Source: UBA1181 sp963626555
GTDB lineage: Bacteria > Bacteroidota > Bacteroidia > Bacteroidales > Paludibacteraceae
Length of the DNA stretch: 64,000 nt
NCBI GenBank assembly: GCA_963626555.1
Contig: CAVFXQ010000007.1
Location: 6,061 to 70,060 of the forward strand
Direction: 5' to 3'
Part shown: positions 9,079-17,956 of the stretch, piece by piece
How the letters are laid out: each line of letters starts with the position of its first letter
How positions within the stretch are numbered: the first letter of the stretch is position 1
The notes under the pieces: generated by a model
Seen by the model: the letters and a program-made list of their open reading frames with translations, nothing else
Databases searched by the model: none
What the model was told of the DNA's origin: nothing
Made by a program: the position numbers and the translations under genes

Positions 9079-10281
9079 ATGACCTTTATCCTAATAATAA
9101 TCGCTATATTTTTCTTAATTATAGGATTAGCCTATTCTAAGAACAATATCTTCTCGCCATCCGTACTGACGAGTGCCGAATGGATTGCCTGCATGATTCT
9201 CTTGCTATTCTATTCATCCCAACTTCCAGCACTAAGTTTCAATTTCTACGTTTGTGTTTTCTTGTGGATGGCAGGAATTTGTCTCTCTTCTGCGATTCCA
9301 CAATCTGCAACTTTTCAAGACTCTAAGTTAAACGAACCTGGCAAAACCATTCGCGACATATACCTAATTGTCTCTGTTTTCATCATTCCCAAACTTATTC
9401 TTTTTGCTAAAACCGCCATCACAAATGGAGAAACTGGCCAATGGGCTTTTGATCTACGAATGGCTGCTTTAGGGCAAGGGAGCGGTTTTCATGAGACATT
9501 AGGCGGACTTATCGTCCTTGTAACTCAATGCTCTTTTATGTTGGAACTACTGTGTTACGACAAGAAAAAGAAATGGAGATTAGTTGTTGCCACCTTTTGC
9601 TATTTACTATATGGTGCAGTCTCTATGTCAAAAATAACATTCCTAAACATTTTTCTCTATGCGTGTGTCATTCTCTATTTCAAAAAGAGAATTTCAATAA
9701 AACAGATTTTAGGAGGCTTTGGGTTTCTATTGTTATTTTTTGTGTTGCTTCAATCAATACGACATTCCATTAATATCTCAGATGCGAAAAACTCTGCCGT
9801 TTCTCTCTATATTCTCGGCAATTTCTTCGCCTTTGATACTCTTGAACCATGCACCGCATTGCATTGGGGAGAAAATGTCTTCAGAGCATTTTACAGTATG
9901 TTCCACAAACTTGGACTATCAGACATAGAATCTATTAATCCAATTCTTGAATGGGTATACAAGCCAATTCCAACAAACACATACACCACACTCTATCCTT
10001 TCTATGTTGATTTTGGAATATGGGGAATTATCATTTTCTCTATCCTTCTCGGTTTCCTCTATGGATATTTCTTCAGGAAGGCGCAAACAGGAAGTAATTT
10101 TCATCTTTTGGTCTATGCTGTCATCACTGGTACACTTGTTATGCAATATGCAGCAGATCAGTTCTTTTCCATCTTTGCCATCAATCTAAAAGTATTTATA
10201 CTACTCTTCATTCCTTTTTTTATGACAAAGAATAATCTTCTGAGCATAAAAAGCAGATGTTTCCCTCATAAACAATCTTGA
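9079..10281 (+). CDS. wzy: O-antigen repeat-unit polymerase (Wzy-like)
   Basis: The protein has 400 residues and about eleven or twelve membrane helices. Its C-terminal third contains PTNTYTTLYPFYVDFGIWGIII, the T-N-T-Y-T ... D-F-G-x-x-G signature of the O-ag_pol_Wzy oligosaccharide repeat-unit polymerases. These link undecaprenyl-diphosphate O-units in the periplasm. A cytoplasmic or periplasmic loop with arginines (IRHSINISDAKNS) follows the middle helices. It is the last gene of the rightward run and meets the glycosyltransferase genes tail to tail with only 15 bp between stops. No terminator hairpin is visible there. Confidence 0.78.
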   Translation: MTFILIIIAIFFLIIGLAYSKNNIFSPSVLTSAEWIACMILLLFYSSQLPALSFNFYVCVFLWMAGICLSSAIPQSATFQDSKLNEPGKTIRDIYLIVSVFIIPKLILFAKTAITNGETGQWAFDLRMAALGQGSGFHETLGGLIVLVTQCSFMLELLCYDKKKKWRLVVATFCYLLYGAVSMSKITFLNIFLYACVILYFKKRISIKQILGGFGFLLLFFVLLQSIRHSINISDAKNSAVSLYILGNFFAFDTLEPCTALHWGENVFRAFYSMFHKLGLSDIESINPILEWVYKPIPTNTYTTLYPFYVDFGIWGIIIFSILLGFLYGYFFRKAQTGSNFHLLVYAVITGTLVMQYAADQFFSIFAINLKVFILLFIPFFMTKNNLLSIKSRCFPHKQS

Positions 10282-10296
10282 CACTTTAGATGATGG

Positions 10297-11127
10297 CTAT
10301 ACGTTTCGATACTTAAAAAAATACCACATTTTATAGTACAAATATTTTGGAAGAGAATTATAACCCAGTTGCGACAACATTCTCAATTGTTTCTTGTTAT
10401 CATCGACCACCGCACTTAATGACCTAAACTTTTTGATAACATAACCATTATTTTCTTCATGAGCGCCAATCACATTACCCCCATGTTGCCTATATAGCAT
10501 CAATGCCTCATCTACATACGACAATTTTCCTCCTTTTGCTAAAATCGAAAGCAAAATCCAATAATCATGCATCCTGGTTTCTTTCACAAAAGGAAGAGAA
10601 CAAACTTTTGCCGCATGGTTTATTACCATAGTACATCCTGCAGCGACATTATGGACTGCTAACCGTTCAAAAGTGTTCAACAAAGAAGGTTCTATTCGTG
10701 ATATTTTCCAAAATGATGGGAAAATTTCTTTTAGTTTCTCATCAACAACTTTAGCATCACAAAAAACTCCAATTGGTATATTGGGATAATTTTTCTCTAT
10801 CTCCAATATCTTATCCATTGATTTCTGTAGTTTAGAGGGCAACCAAAAATCGTCTTGATCGCAAAACGAGTAATAATCAGCCTCCACCCCCTTCAACAGC
10901 AATTCAAATGAACGAATGACCCCTACATTCCCTTCTGATGGGATTCTTTTAATGTTCTTATATTTTGCGACATACGAATCAATAATTGCAGGCGTAGCAT
11001 CATTCGAGCCATCATCCCTGATGTATAACGTCCACTCGGTATACGTCTGAGCAAGAATTGAATCTAATTGTTGTTTCAAATACTTCTCCCCATTGTAAGT
11101 GGATAATAAGACACAAAACTTTTTCAT
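10297..11127 (-). CDS. Family 2 glycosyltransferase
   Basis: The protein has 276 residues and a GT-A fold. The nucleotide-binding start is CVLLSTYNGEKYLKQQLDSIL, followed by IRDDGSNDAT and the metal-binding/acceptor region SFCDQDDFWLPSKL. Such enzymes transfer a sugar from a nucleotide donor to a lipid-linked acceptor at the cytoplasmic face. The C-terminal WILLSILAKGGKLSYVDEALMLYRQHGGNVIG matches rhamnosyltransferase-like members, but the donor cannot be read from sequence. The ATG at 11127 is chosen because the GT fold begins directly there; the open frame extends 14 residues further. It is 45 bp downstream of a related GT gene, and the two look like ancient duplicates. Confidence 0.88.
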   Translation of the reverse strand: MKKFCVLLSTYNGEKYLKQQLDSILAQTYTEWTLYIRDDGSNDATPAIIDSYVAKYKNIKRIPSEGNVGVIRSFELLLKGVEADYYSFCDQDDFWLPSKLQKSMDKILEIEKNYPNIPIGVFCDAKVVDEKLKEIFPSFWKISRIEPSLLNTFERLAVHNVAAGCTMVINHAAKVCSLPFVKETRMHDYWILLSILAKGGKLSYVDEALMLYRQHGGNVIGAHEENNGYVIKKFRSLSAVVDDNKKQLRMLSQLGYNSLPKYLYYKMWYFFKYRNV

Positions 11128-11172
11128 ATTTCCACACGGTTTTTTACACCTTTGATTTAAAATCCTCAAAAA

Positions 11173-11907
11173 TTATACAACATTTGCCGAATATTTTTTC
11201 CTTAGAAGATAAAATATCAAAATGATACGATCCTTTAATCTTCTTAATATCGGACGACGACTCTTCTCCGAACTTGATGAAATATTATCATTGTGTCTAC
11301 GATATTCAATCAAAGGTTTATCCAAAAACAAAACTTCAAAACCCGCAATGTCTGCATTCATACCAATCCAACTATCGTGCATAGGTATATTCTCTGGGAA
11401 AGGCAACACATACTCCAACAACCTACGAGTAAATGCCATAGTACATCCCACATACGTATTTCTATAAAGATTCTTAAAGAAGCCTCGATTAGAGTTTAAT
11501 TGACAGAACAGTGAATTTGAAACTTCCGCTCCGTTTGCATCTATAATCTGACAATCGGATACCACTAAATCTTTAACTTTTAAAAGTGGCAAAACTTCAC
11601 TAATTCTTCCTTCTTTCCATATATCATCTTGATCAGAAAGGAATATATAATCACCCTTCGCATGACGAAGTGCATTTTCAAAATTTTTTACTACCTTGTT
11701 TGTCTTCCGCTCATCTTTACATTTCTCATTGACGTATACCCTTACACGAGGATCTTCAAACGACGCTATAATAGACAAAGTTCTATCCGTAGAGTTGTCA
11801 TCCGAAATGACTACCTCATCGTCAGTACCCAGTTGAGAGAGTATTGATCTTAGTTGCTCTGCCAAATACTTCTCCCCATTATATGTCGCCATACATACTG
11901 ATATCAT
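11173..11907 (-). CDS. Family 2 glycosyltransferase
   Basis: The protein has 244 residues. It opens with ISVCMATYNGEKYLAEQLRSIL, has VISDDNSTDRT and FLSDQDDIWKEGR, and ends with the acceptor-side stretch MHDSWIGMNADIAG and LIEYRRHNDNISSS. It parallels the downstream neighbour in almost every motif (YNGEKYL, DQDD.W, MHD.W, YR.H..N), so the pair probably arose by duplication and then diverged in specificity. It presumably adds a sugar to the O-unit exported by the nearby flippase. The ATG is about 20 bp below a consensus -7 box on the same strand. Confidence 0.88.
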   Translation of the reverse strand: MISVCMATYNGEKYLAEQLRSILSQLGTDDEVVISDDNSTDRTLSIIASFEDPRVRVYVNEKCKDERKTNKVVKNFENALRHAKGDYIFLSDQDDIWKEGRISEVLPLLKVKDLVVSDCQIIDANGAEVSNSLFCQLNSNRGFFKNLYRNTYVGCTMAFTRRLLEYVLPFPENIPMHDSWIGMNADIAGFEVLFLDKPLIEYRRHNDNISSSSEKSRRPILRRLKDRIILIFYLLRKKYSANVV

Positions 11908-11926
11908 AGCTCAAAGAAATTATATA

Positions 11927-11934
11927 CAAAAATA
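11927..11934 (-). promoter_or_regulatory. -7 promoter element for the two GT genes
   Basis: On the minus strand this reads TATTTTTG, matching TAnnTTTG, 19 bp before the ATG at 11907. No TTTG is seen 19-21 bp upstream, so only the -7 half is supported. The rest of 11935-12076 is AT-rich and holds nothing I recognise. Confidence 0.4.
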
Positions 11935-12076
11935 CAAATTATTGTTTTGTGTATGGGTTACTAATCAAAGGAATTAAACATTTAGACAATATTGCAAGCA
12001 TTTAATTCAACAAAGGAAGCTTCTTCTCTATCAGAGTTTGCCTAATACGAAACAAAGTTAATGGATTAACCCCTTT

Positions 12077-12922
12077 TTAATAAAAAAGAGCCTTTAACGT
12101 CGGAATTATAAAACTCCACTCAGACGGTCTTCCAAGCAGCTTGACAGCCACACCTAAAGATATAATCCGATACTTAAAGACAGCCATTTTTGACAACATC
12201 CTAGCGAATTTTGCACGTGTCCTCATGTAACTTACATAACGTGTTACACCCACTGAACAGAAAGACTTCAATATAGAAAGCGAGTGTTGTACTATAACAG
12301 ACATCGTTTCTACTGTATATCGTTTTTTGTAGAATTCAAAGAAAACCCACAAATCTAAATAATCCAAAGGAAACTCTTGAGAAAAACCATTTATTGAAGA
12401 AAGTGCGTCAACCCTCATACATGCAAACGAATTGATTCCACTCAAGTACTCATCGTCTTTCAAAATAATATTTTCCTTCATTTCCATTTTTAAACAAAAA
12501 GGACCTGTATTTTTTTTGAAAACGAATGGAGAAACACGCCTTCCATTGCTATCAATCAACGGCACAATCGCTGCCGTATTTTCGTCAACACTTTTCAGTT
12601 TCTCTCCTAATTCCGAAAAATACTCCTTTGTTGGTGTACTGTCTTGATCAAACAATAACAACCAACCATAGCCTTCTGAAACAGCCTTCTTCCATGCGAA
12701 ATTGTAAGGACCCACCAAGAACTCATTCTTCTCAGCGTTAACAATCTCACAATCAAAAGCACCATCCGAACAGATTTCTATCTCTGGATAATTATTATAC
12801 ACCAAAACCTTATATGAAAACTGGGCATCCTGCAAATATGCTTTCAAACTTCGTATCGTTGAACTCTCCTGCAAAGTCGTCTTATACAGTACAACAAGAA
12901 TTAGTACCTTTTTATGATTCAT
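12077..12922 (-). CDS. Family 2 glycosyltransferase, rhamnosyltransferase-like
   Basis: The protein has 281 residues. The opening VLILVVLYKTTLQESSTIRSLKAYL, the core GWLLLFDQDSTPTKEYF (DQD metal site) and the later LDLWVFFEFYKKRY are typical of GT2 enzymes of the WbbL/rhamnosyl type, which often begin with V-V-x-Y-x. It differs clearly from the two GTs downstream and is separated from them by 169 bp, so it may be a separate transcription unit. It completes a three-GT set facing the flippase and polymerases. No sugar-nucleotide synthesis genes are present in the window, so the sugar transferred is unknown. Confidence 0.83.
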   Translation of the reverse strand: MNHKKVLILVVLYKTTLQESSTIRSLKAYLQDAQFSYKVLVYNNYPEIEICSDGAFDCEIVNAEKNEFLVGPYNFAWKKAVSEGYGWLLLFDQDSTPTKEYFSELGEKLKSVDENTAAIVPLIDSNGRRVSPFVFKKNTGPFCLKMEMKENIILKDDEYLSGINSFACMRVDALSSINGFSQEFPLDYLDLWVFFEFYKKRYTVETMSVIVQHSLSILKSFCSVGVTRYVSYMRTRAKFARMLSKMAVFKYRIISLGVAVKLLGRPSEWSFIIPTLKALFY

Positions 12923-13058
12923 AACACTTCTTAATCCATCCGAATCACGAATTTACAACATTAACCTTAAATAACACATCGTTCGGACCTCTTTAATGAA
13001 GAAAAATGCACGTCTGCCCTTCCTATCTTTTTATTAGAATTTCGTCTCTTAAATATTC

Positions 13059-13145
13059 AATTCCATAAATATCATAATATTTTTGGAATTGATTCCTTAA
13101 AAATCGCGATATTTTTGGAATTGGAGGCGAATTGTAATATTTTTG
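13059..13145 (+). repeat. Three copies of a TATTTTTG promoter-like box with an inverted repeat
   Basis: TATTTTTG occurs at 13078-13085, 13110-13117 and 13138-13145. The first two are followed by GAATTG. A near-perfect inverted repeat, AATTCCATAAATAT against ATATTTTTGGAATT, spans 13059-13090 and encloses the first copy. Every copy matches TAnnTTTG. The array lies in the 249-bp divergent region between a GT gene and the ATPase gene. Confidence 0.6.
13114..13145 (+). promoter_or_regulatory. Promoter of the AAA/DUF4143 ATPase gene
   Basis: A -33 TTTG at 13114-13117, a 20-bp spacer and a -7 TATTTTTG at 13138-13145 form a full Bacteroidetes promoter. It lies 26 bp before the ATG at 13172. The -33 TTTG is the end of the preceding repeat copy. 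Confidence 0.6.
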
Positions 13146-13171
13146 ATTTGTTATAAAATTATAGAATAAGT

Positions 13172-14293
13172 ATGATTGAACGTATTTTGAAAGAACAGAT
13201 TGTTCAACGAATGGGTCAAGGGAAAGCCATAATTATCTTTGGTGCAAGACAAGTGGGCAAAACGACAATGCTCCACGAACTTTACAAGGATAATGACGAT
13301 GTATTATGGCTTAATGGAGATGAGAAGGATGTACGGACGCTTTTCGAGAATGCCTCTTCAACATTTTTACGCACCATTATAGGCAAGAAAAAAATCGTCG
13401 TCATAGATGAGGCTCAACGAATTGAAAATATCGGAATCAACTTGAAATTGATTACAGACAACATTCCTGATGTGCAGTTGATGGCGACTGGTAGTTCGTC
13501 ATTCGATCTTTCTAATAAAATCAACGAACCTTTGACTGGGAGAAAATTTGAGTATAAAATGTTTCCTTTGTCTTTTAGCGAACTTTCATCTCACAATGGT
13601 CTTTTGGAAGAGAAACGATTAATTAGCAACCGTCTTCTATATGGTTGCTACCCAGACGTGGTAGTGAGCAATGGAGAAGAGCGACTAATACTCAATGAAT
13701 TAGCTGACAGTTACCTATACAAGGACATTCTTTCATTTGACAAAATAAAGAAAAGCGACAAACTGGTGAAATTGCTTCAAGCACTCGCATTACAAATGGG
13801 GTCCGAGGTCTCCTATAACGAGTTATCACAAACTTGTGGGCTTGATCCGAAGACAGTAGAAAGTTACGTTACAATGTTGGAGCAATCTTATATAATCTTC
13901 CGTTTGGGCTCGTATAGTAGGAATCTGCGAAATGAGTTGAAATTCGCTCGCAAAATCTATTTCTGGGACTGTGGTATCAGAAACGCCATCATAGGGAACT
14001 TTCAAATGATTGAAAACCGAACAGACGTAGGTGCACTCTTTGAAAATTATCTTGTCTCAGAGCGAATAAAGAAACTGAGTTACAAGAAATCATACGCCAA
14101 GGGATATTTTTGGCGCACAACGGCTCGACAAGAAATAGACTACATAGAGGAAGTAGACGGAACATTATCAGCATTTGAATTTAAGTGGATTCCTCGGCGC
14201 AAACCTTCTGCGCCACTCTCCTTTGCCAACGCATACCCCAATGCGACTTTTAAAGTGATTTCAAAAGAAAACTACGAACAATTTCTCTTATAG
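13172..14293 (+). CDS. AAA ATPase with DUF4143 domain
   Basis: The protein has 373 residues. Walker A is GARQVGKT (24-31), Walker B is IVVIDEAQ (75-82), and a sensor-like ATGSSSFDL follows at about 105-113. Next comes LTGR and a C-terminal DUF4143 region (about 190-340), with a PD-(D/E)XK-like arrangement near the end (RQEIDYIEE ... FEFKW). Members of this AAA_14/DUF4143 family are widespread, often multicopy and mostly of unknown function. The C-terminal pattern E-x-D...E-x-K hints at a nuclease fold, but this is inference. The gene stands alone between a GT gene and the efflux operon, with its own repeated promoter-like region. It was probably acquired independently of its neighbours. Confidence 0.87.
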   Translation: MIERILKEQIVQRMGQGKAIIIFGARQVGKTTMLHELYKDNDDVLWLNGDEKDVRTLFENASSTFLRTIIGKKKIVVIDEAQRIENIGINLKLITDNIPDVQLMATGSSSFDLSNKINEPLTGRKFEYKMFPLSFSELSSHNGLLEEKRLISNRLLYGCYPDVVVSNGEERLILNELADSYLYKDILSFDKIKKSDKLVKLLQALALQMGSEVSYNELSQTCGLDPKTVESYVTMLEQSYIIFRLGSYSRNLRNELKFARKIYFWDCGIRNAIIGNFQMIENRTDVGALFENYLVSERIKKLSYKKSYAKGYFWRTTARQEIDYIEEVDGTLSAFEFKWIPRRKPSAPLSFANAYPNATFKVISKENYEQFLL

Positions 14294-14305
14294 CATACAA
14301 CAAAA

Positions 14306-14335
14306 GAGAGGGCTGCTACTCCAAGCAGTCCTCTC
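14306..14335 (-). terminator. Rho-independent terminator of the efflux operon
   Basis: A 12-bp stem (GAGAGGGCTGCT against AGCAGTCCTCTC, one G-U pair) with a 6-nt loop is followed on the minus strand by TTTT. It lies 46 bp after the stop of the PII-like gene and just past the ATPase stop on the other strand, where it may also slow rightward transcription. Confidence 0.75.
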
Positions 14336-14381
14336 CTACATTAGCGCATGGAACGCTGTCGTTTATTAATCAATCAATAAT

Positions 14382-14675
14382 TTATACTGTCTGCTCCACA
14401 TTCCAAACGAAAGCGCGAACTCCCACTTCCTCATTGCGTAAATCTAACTTTTTTATTGTCTCAAGAAGAGTCTTCACCTGGTCATCTTCAACCACGGTGA
14501 TGATAACCGAATTCATCTCTGGCCATGTGTGCGTTCCTCGGTGAGGCTGACCTGTTTTTGAACCCCTTCCTTGTACCTGCTCGAAAAAGGTGAATCCGCG
14601 AAGACCCAGGCGGTCAAGCATATATTCAACACGCTCTGTGTTCGTCTGGTTGAATACTATCATTACTGACTTCAT
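14382..14675 (-). CDS. PII-like protein linked to the RND efflux pump
   Basis: The protein has 97 residues and a ferredoxin-like beta-alpha-beta pattern. MKSVMIVFNQTNTERVEYMLDRLGLRGFTFFEQVQGRG is followed by a loop with HRGTHTWPEMNSVIITVVEDDQVKTLLETI. The arrangement (KSV-I, G-x-x-G-F, V-x-G-R-G, then a strand-helix) is that of PII-superfamily trimers. It lacks the long classic T-loop with the uridylylated tyrosine, so it is more like the small PII-like proteins found beside transporters. It is the last gene of the tetR-tolC-mfp-rnd operon, 22 bp after the pump. A sensing role for pump activity is plausible but inferred. The ligand is not known. Confidence 0.72.
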   Translation of the reverse strand: MKSVMIVFNQTNTERVEYMLDRLGLRGFTFFEQVQGRGSKTGQPHRGTHTWPEMNSVIITVVEDDQVKTLLETIKKLDLRNEEVGVRAFVWNVEQTV

Positions 14676-14697
14676 ATTTTCATCTTTTACTTGTTAA

Positions 14698-17600
14698 CTA
14701 TTTATTGCTTTCGTTGTTCTCCTCAACAGCTGCACTCTCATCTGGATTAATATCCATAAAGATGTATTGAGCACGAATTTCTGCTTCATTATCTCTCTCC
14801 CCATGTTTCGACATCAATGCATAAAGCACAGGAACAATAACCAAGGTTACTATTGTAGAAACAAGCAAACCTCCTATCACAACAATACCCATTGGCACCC
14901 ACATCTCGGATCCATCAGCTTTTGCCAATGCCATAGGTAACATTCCTAAGACAGTTGTAGCAGCAGTCATCAATACAGGGCGTAAACGCGACTGTCCTGA
15001 CAATGCAATAGCCTCGTTCAACTCATAGCCTCTGTCTCGCATCAAGTTGATATAGTCTACCAACACAATACCATTTTTCACCACAATGCCGACCAACATG
15101 ATACACCCCAAACTTCCAATCATGTCCAACGATGTATTTGTGATAAATAACGCCCATATCACACCCGAGAACGCAAACGGAACTGACATCATAATCAAGA
15201 ACGGTTTCGCATACGACTCAAACTGCGATGCCATCACCACATATACAAGAATAACAATAATCACAAGCAACAATCCCATATCCTGAAAAGACTCTTGTTG
15301 ATCTTCATAATCTCCCGCTATGACAACTGTCACACCTGTTGGACGATCAATCTCTGGCAATAATTTCTCAATATCAGCAGCCAATTCTCCTAAAGAGGTC
15401 TCATACGGAGTTACTTCAACCCTCAAATAACGCTGACGGCTCTTACGTTCAATTTCTGGCGGTCCCCAATATTCTTGCACAGATGCAATCTCACTCAATT
15501 TAATATTTCCCGTAGATGATGGAATAGACAAATCTTCAATGGCAGATATACTATTTCTGTTCTCTTCCACCAAACGAACTTTAATATCATACTCATCTCC
15601 ATCCTCTTTCAAGTATCCTGCAGACATACCATTGACACGGTTACGAACATACTGTGAGATAGCAGCCGACGAGAGTCCGTGTCGAGAGGCTTTCTCTTTA
15701 TCAACTACGATTTTTAACTCAGGACGGTCGTCATCACGGCTAACATCAACGTTACGAGCAGTTGGCAACTTCTCCTCTATCAAATGTTTGATAGCCTCAC
15801 CATACGAACTTGTCACGTCAAAATCATATCCATAAACCTCAACATCTACCGTACTCTCACCTCCCATACTACCATTAGACGAGATAGCAACTTTATAGTC
15901 TGCCACCTCTGGATAGGAAGCAATCTCTTTTCGAAGGACTTCGGCAATCTCCCAAATCGTTCTTTCACGCGTACCCTTCTTGTCTGCATTGTATCGCATC
16001 TCAATGGTGTTATATTTCGTATTTGAGAAGAGAGCAGAGATACCCGCATCGTCATTCGTTCCACAAGTTGTAGAGATATTCTTCGTCTCTGGTACCAAAT
16101 CGTAGAAACGACGCTCCAACATACGTGCAAATTTTGCTGTTTCTTCAACACGCGTACCTTGTAAAAGTTCAACAGAGATTGACAAACGTCCATTATCAGA
16201 CACCGCCATAAAGTCCGTTCCCACCTTTCCTGCCAATGCTGGTATTAAAGAAATAATAAAGAAACCGACAATGGCAGCTATTGATATGAATTTATGATTC
16301 AAACACCACCTTAGCAAATTAGCATATAGAGCATCCAACTTGTCTAAAGCACGTACAACAGTGTTTTGATATGAGAATTTCTTTGTGTCCTTCTTCTCAC
16401 GAACCAATTTTCCGTTTTTATCTACGCTCACACCTCTCTGCTTTAACAGTTTTGAAGAAAGCATTGGCACCAACGTGATGGCCGCAAAAGTAGAAGTCGT
16501 ACATACGATTGTTACAATCCACCCTAATTCTTTAAACAAGATACCTGCGATACCTGTCAACATAGTCAACGGAATAAACACCGCCGCAATAACCGCGGTC
16601 GTAGCAATAACGGATACCCAAACCTCATTCGTAGCATAAATGGAAGCCTCGCGCGGACTCTCACCTCGCTCTATATGCGTCATAATATTCTCCAACACCA
16701 CAATGGCATCATCAACCACCATACCAACAGCAATAGATAAAGAACACATTGAGATAATGTTCAAAGAACTATCGACAAAAAGCAGATAAAGGAACGCAAC
16801 TAACAACGATATAGGGATGGTCAATCCGATGATCATACTTGCTCTCCATCTTCCTAAAAAGAAAAGAACGACCAATACCACGAACAAAACAGCATACAAT
16901 ACAGACTCTGTCAATGAGTCGATTGCATTTGTAATCTCTGTAGATGAGTCGTAAATTTCCGATATCTTGATATCTGAAGGCAATGTCTTTTGTATCTTTG
17001 CTAACTCCGCTTTAATATCCTTACAAATCTGCACAGAGTTTCCACCCGTCTGCTTTGAAATCATCAAACGAACGGCTTCCTCACCATCCATTTTCTCATC
17101 CAAAGTCAAATCCTTAATGGTATCACGAACAGTCGCAATATCACGGACATAAATCTGTCTTCCGTCTGAAGTGGTCGTAACCACGATATTTTCAATCTCG
17201 GAACTTTCAAGATATTCACTTCGAACCTGTAAATTATATTGCTCAGCATCCATCTTGATATTTCCAGAAGACATATTCAAGTTATTGCCAGAAATAGCGT
17301 TTCCGACCGTCTCCAACGAAATACTGTACGCATCTAACTGGTTTTGGTCAATATCTACATACACATATCGGTCTGGCTCTCCAGAAAGGGTTACGTTACC
17401 TACACCCGACACACGGCTTAACTGTGGAACAACGTCATCATTCAAAATCTTCTCCAATCCCGCATAACTCTCCTTCGCTTGAATTGCAAACTGAAGGATT
17501 GGCATTGATGAACTATTGAACTTTATAATTAAAGGGTTTGAACATCCACTTGGAAGATTATCCTTCGTCATATCCACATACGATCGAATATCGTTGATGA

Positions 17601-17910
17601 CATCATCCAAATCCTCACCCCACTCAAATTCCAAAGCCACCAAAGATAGGTTATCCTTTGATGTTGAAGTCAGTTTGTCCAATCCATCAATAGAGTTCAA
17701 ACTATTCTCCAAATACTTTGTCACATTTGTCTCCACCTCACTAGCATTCGCACCAGCATAGGTAGTCATGACAGCGATATATGGTGGCTCAATCTCTGGG
17801 TACTGGTCGATTGGCAATTTTATGTATGCAAAGACTCCCATCAACATCACTGCTGCAAACACCAAGATGGAGGTGACAGGATTCTCAATCGCAGATTTAT
17901 ATATACTCAT
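14698..17910 (-). CDS. RND efflux pump inner-membrane subunit (AcrB/MexB type)
   Basis: The protein has 1070 residues, the usual size for hydrophobe/amphiphile efflux HAE-1 transporters. Helix 1 (about 13-30) ends at KLPIDQYPEIEPP. Helix 4 carries the proton-relay pair D400-D401 in SIAVGMVVDDAIVVLEN, and helix 10 carries the partner lysine in LVGIVVKNGIVLVDYIN. Two large periplasmic loops follow helices 1 and 7. It works as a proton-driven trimer with the adaptor and outer-membrane factor encoded upstream in the same operon. The C-terminal tail after the last helix is acidic and Asn-rich. The substrate cannot be deduced. Confidence 0.95.
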   Translation of the reverse strand: MSIYKSAIENPVTSILVFAAVMLMGVFAYIKLPIDQYPEIEPPYIAVMTTYAGANASEVETNVTKYLENSLNSIDGLDKLTSTSKDNLSLVALEFEWGEDLDDVINDIRSYVDMTKDNLPSGCSNPLIIKFNSSSMPILQFAIQAKESYAGLEKILNDDVVPQLSRVSGVGNVTLSGEPDRYVYVDIDQNQLDAYSISLETVGNAISGNNLNMSSGNIKMDAEQYNLQVRSEYLESSEIENIVVTTTSDGRQIYVRDIATVRDTIKDLTLDEKMDGEEAVRLMISKQTGGNSVQICKDIKAELAKIQKTLPSDIKISEIYDSSTEITNAIDSLTESVLYAVLFVVLVVLFFLGRWRASMIIGLTIPISLLVAFLYLLFVDSSLNIISMCSLSIAVGMVVDDAIVVLENIMTHIERGESPREASIYATNEVWVSVIATTAVIAAVFIPLTMLTGIAGILFKELGWIVTIVCTTSTFAAITLVPMLSSKLLKQRGVSVDKNGKLVREKKDTKKFSYQNTVVRALDKLDALYANLLRWCLNHKFISIAAIVGFFIISLIPALAGKVGTDFMAVSDNGRLSISVELLQGTRVEETAKFARMLERRFYDLVPETKNISTTCGTNDDAGISALFSNTKYNTIEMRYNADKKGTRERTIWEIAEVLRKEIASYPEVADYKVAISSNGSMGGESTVDVEVYGYDFDVTSSYGEAIKHLIEEKLPTARNVDVSRDDDRPELKIVVDKEKASRHGLSSAAISQYVRNRVNGMSAGYLKEDGDEYDIKVRLVEENRNSISAIEDLSIPSSTGNIKLSEIASVQEYWGPPEIERKSRQRYLRVEVTPYETSLGELAADIEKLLPEIDRPTGVTVVIAGDYEDQQESFQDMGLLLVIIVILVYVVMASQFESYAKPFLIMMSVPFAFSGVIWALFITNTSLDMIGSLGCIMLVGIVVKNGIVLVDYINLMRDRGYELNEAIALSGQSRLRPVLMTAATTVLGMLPMALAKADGSEMWVPMGIVVIGGLLVSTIVTLVIVPVLYALMSKHGERDNEAEIRAQYIFMDINPDESAAVEENNESNK

Positions 17911-17956
17911 ATTTCCTTTCTTTAAAAATTCGCTCTCTAAGTAGGATTCCCATTAA

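Noticed and set aside
12923..14381. The ATPase gene as a part of an insertion sequence
   Set aside because: No terminal inverted repeats or target-site duplications flank it. The inverted repeat at 13059-13090 has no partner downstream.
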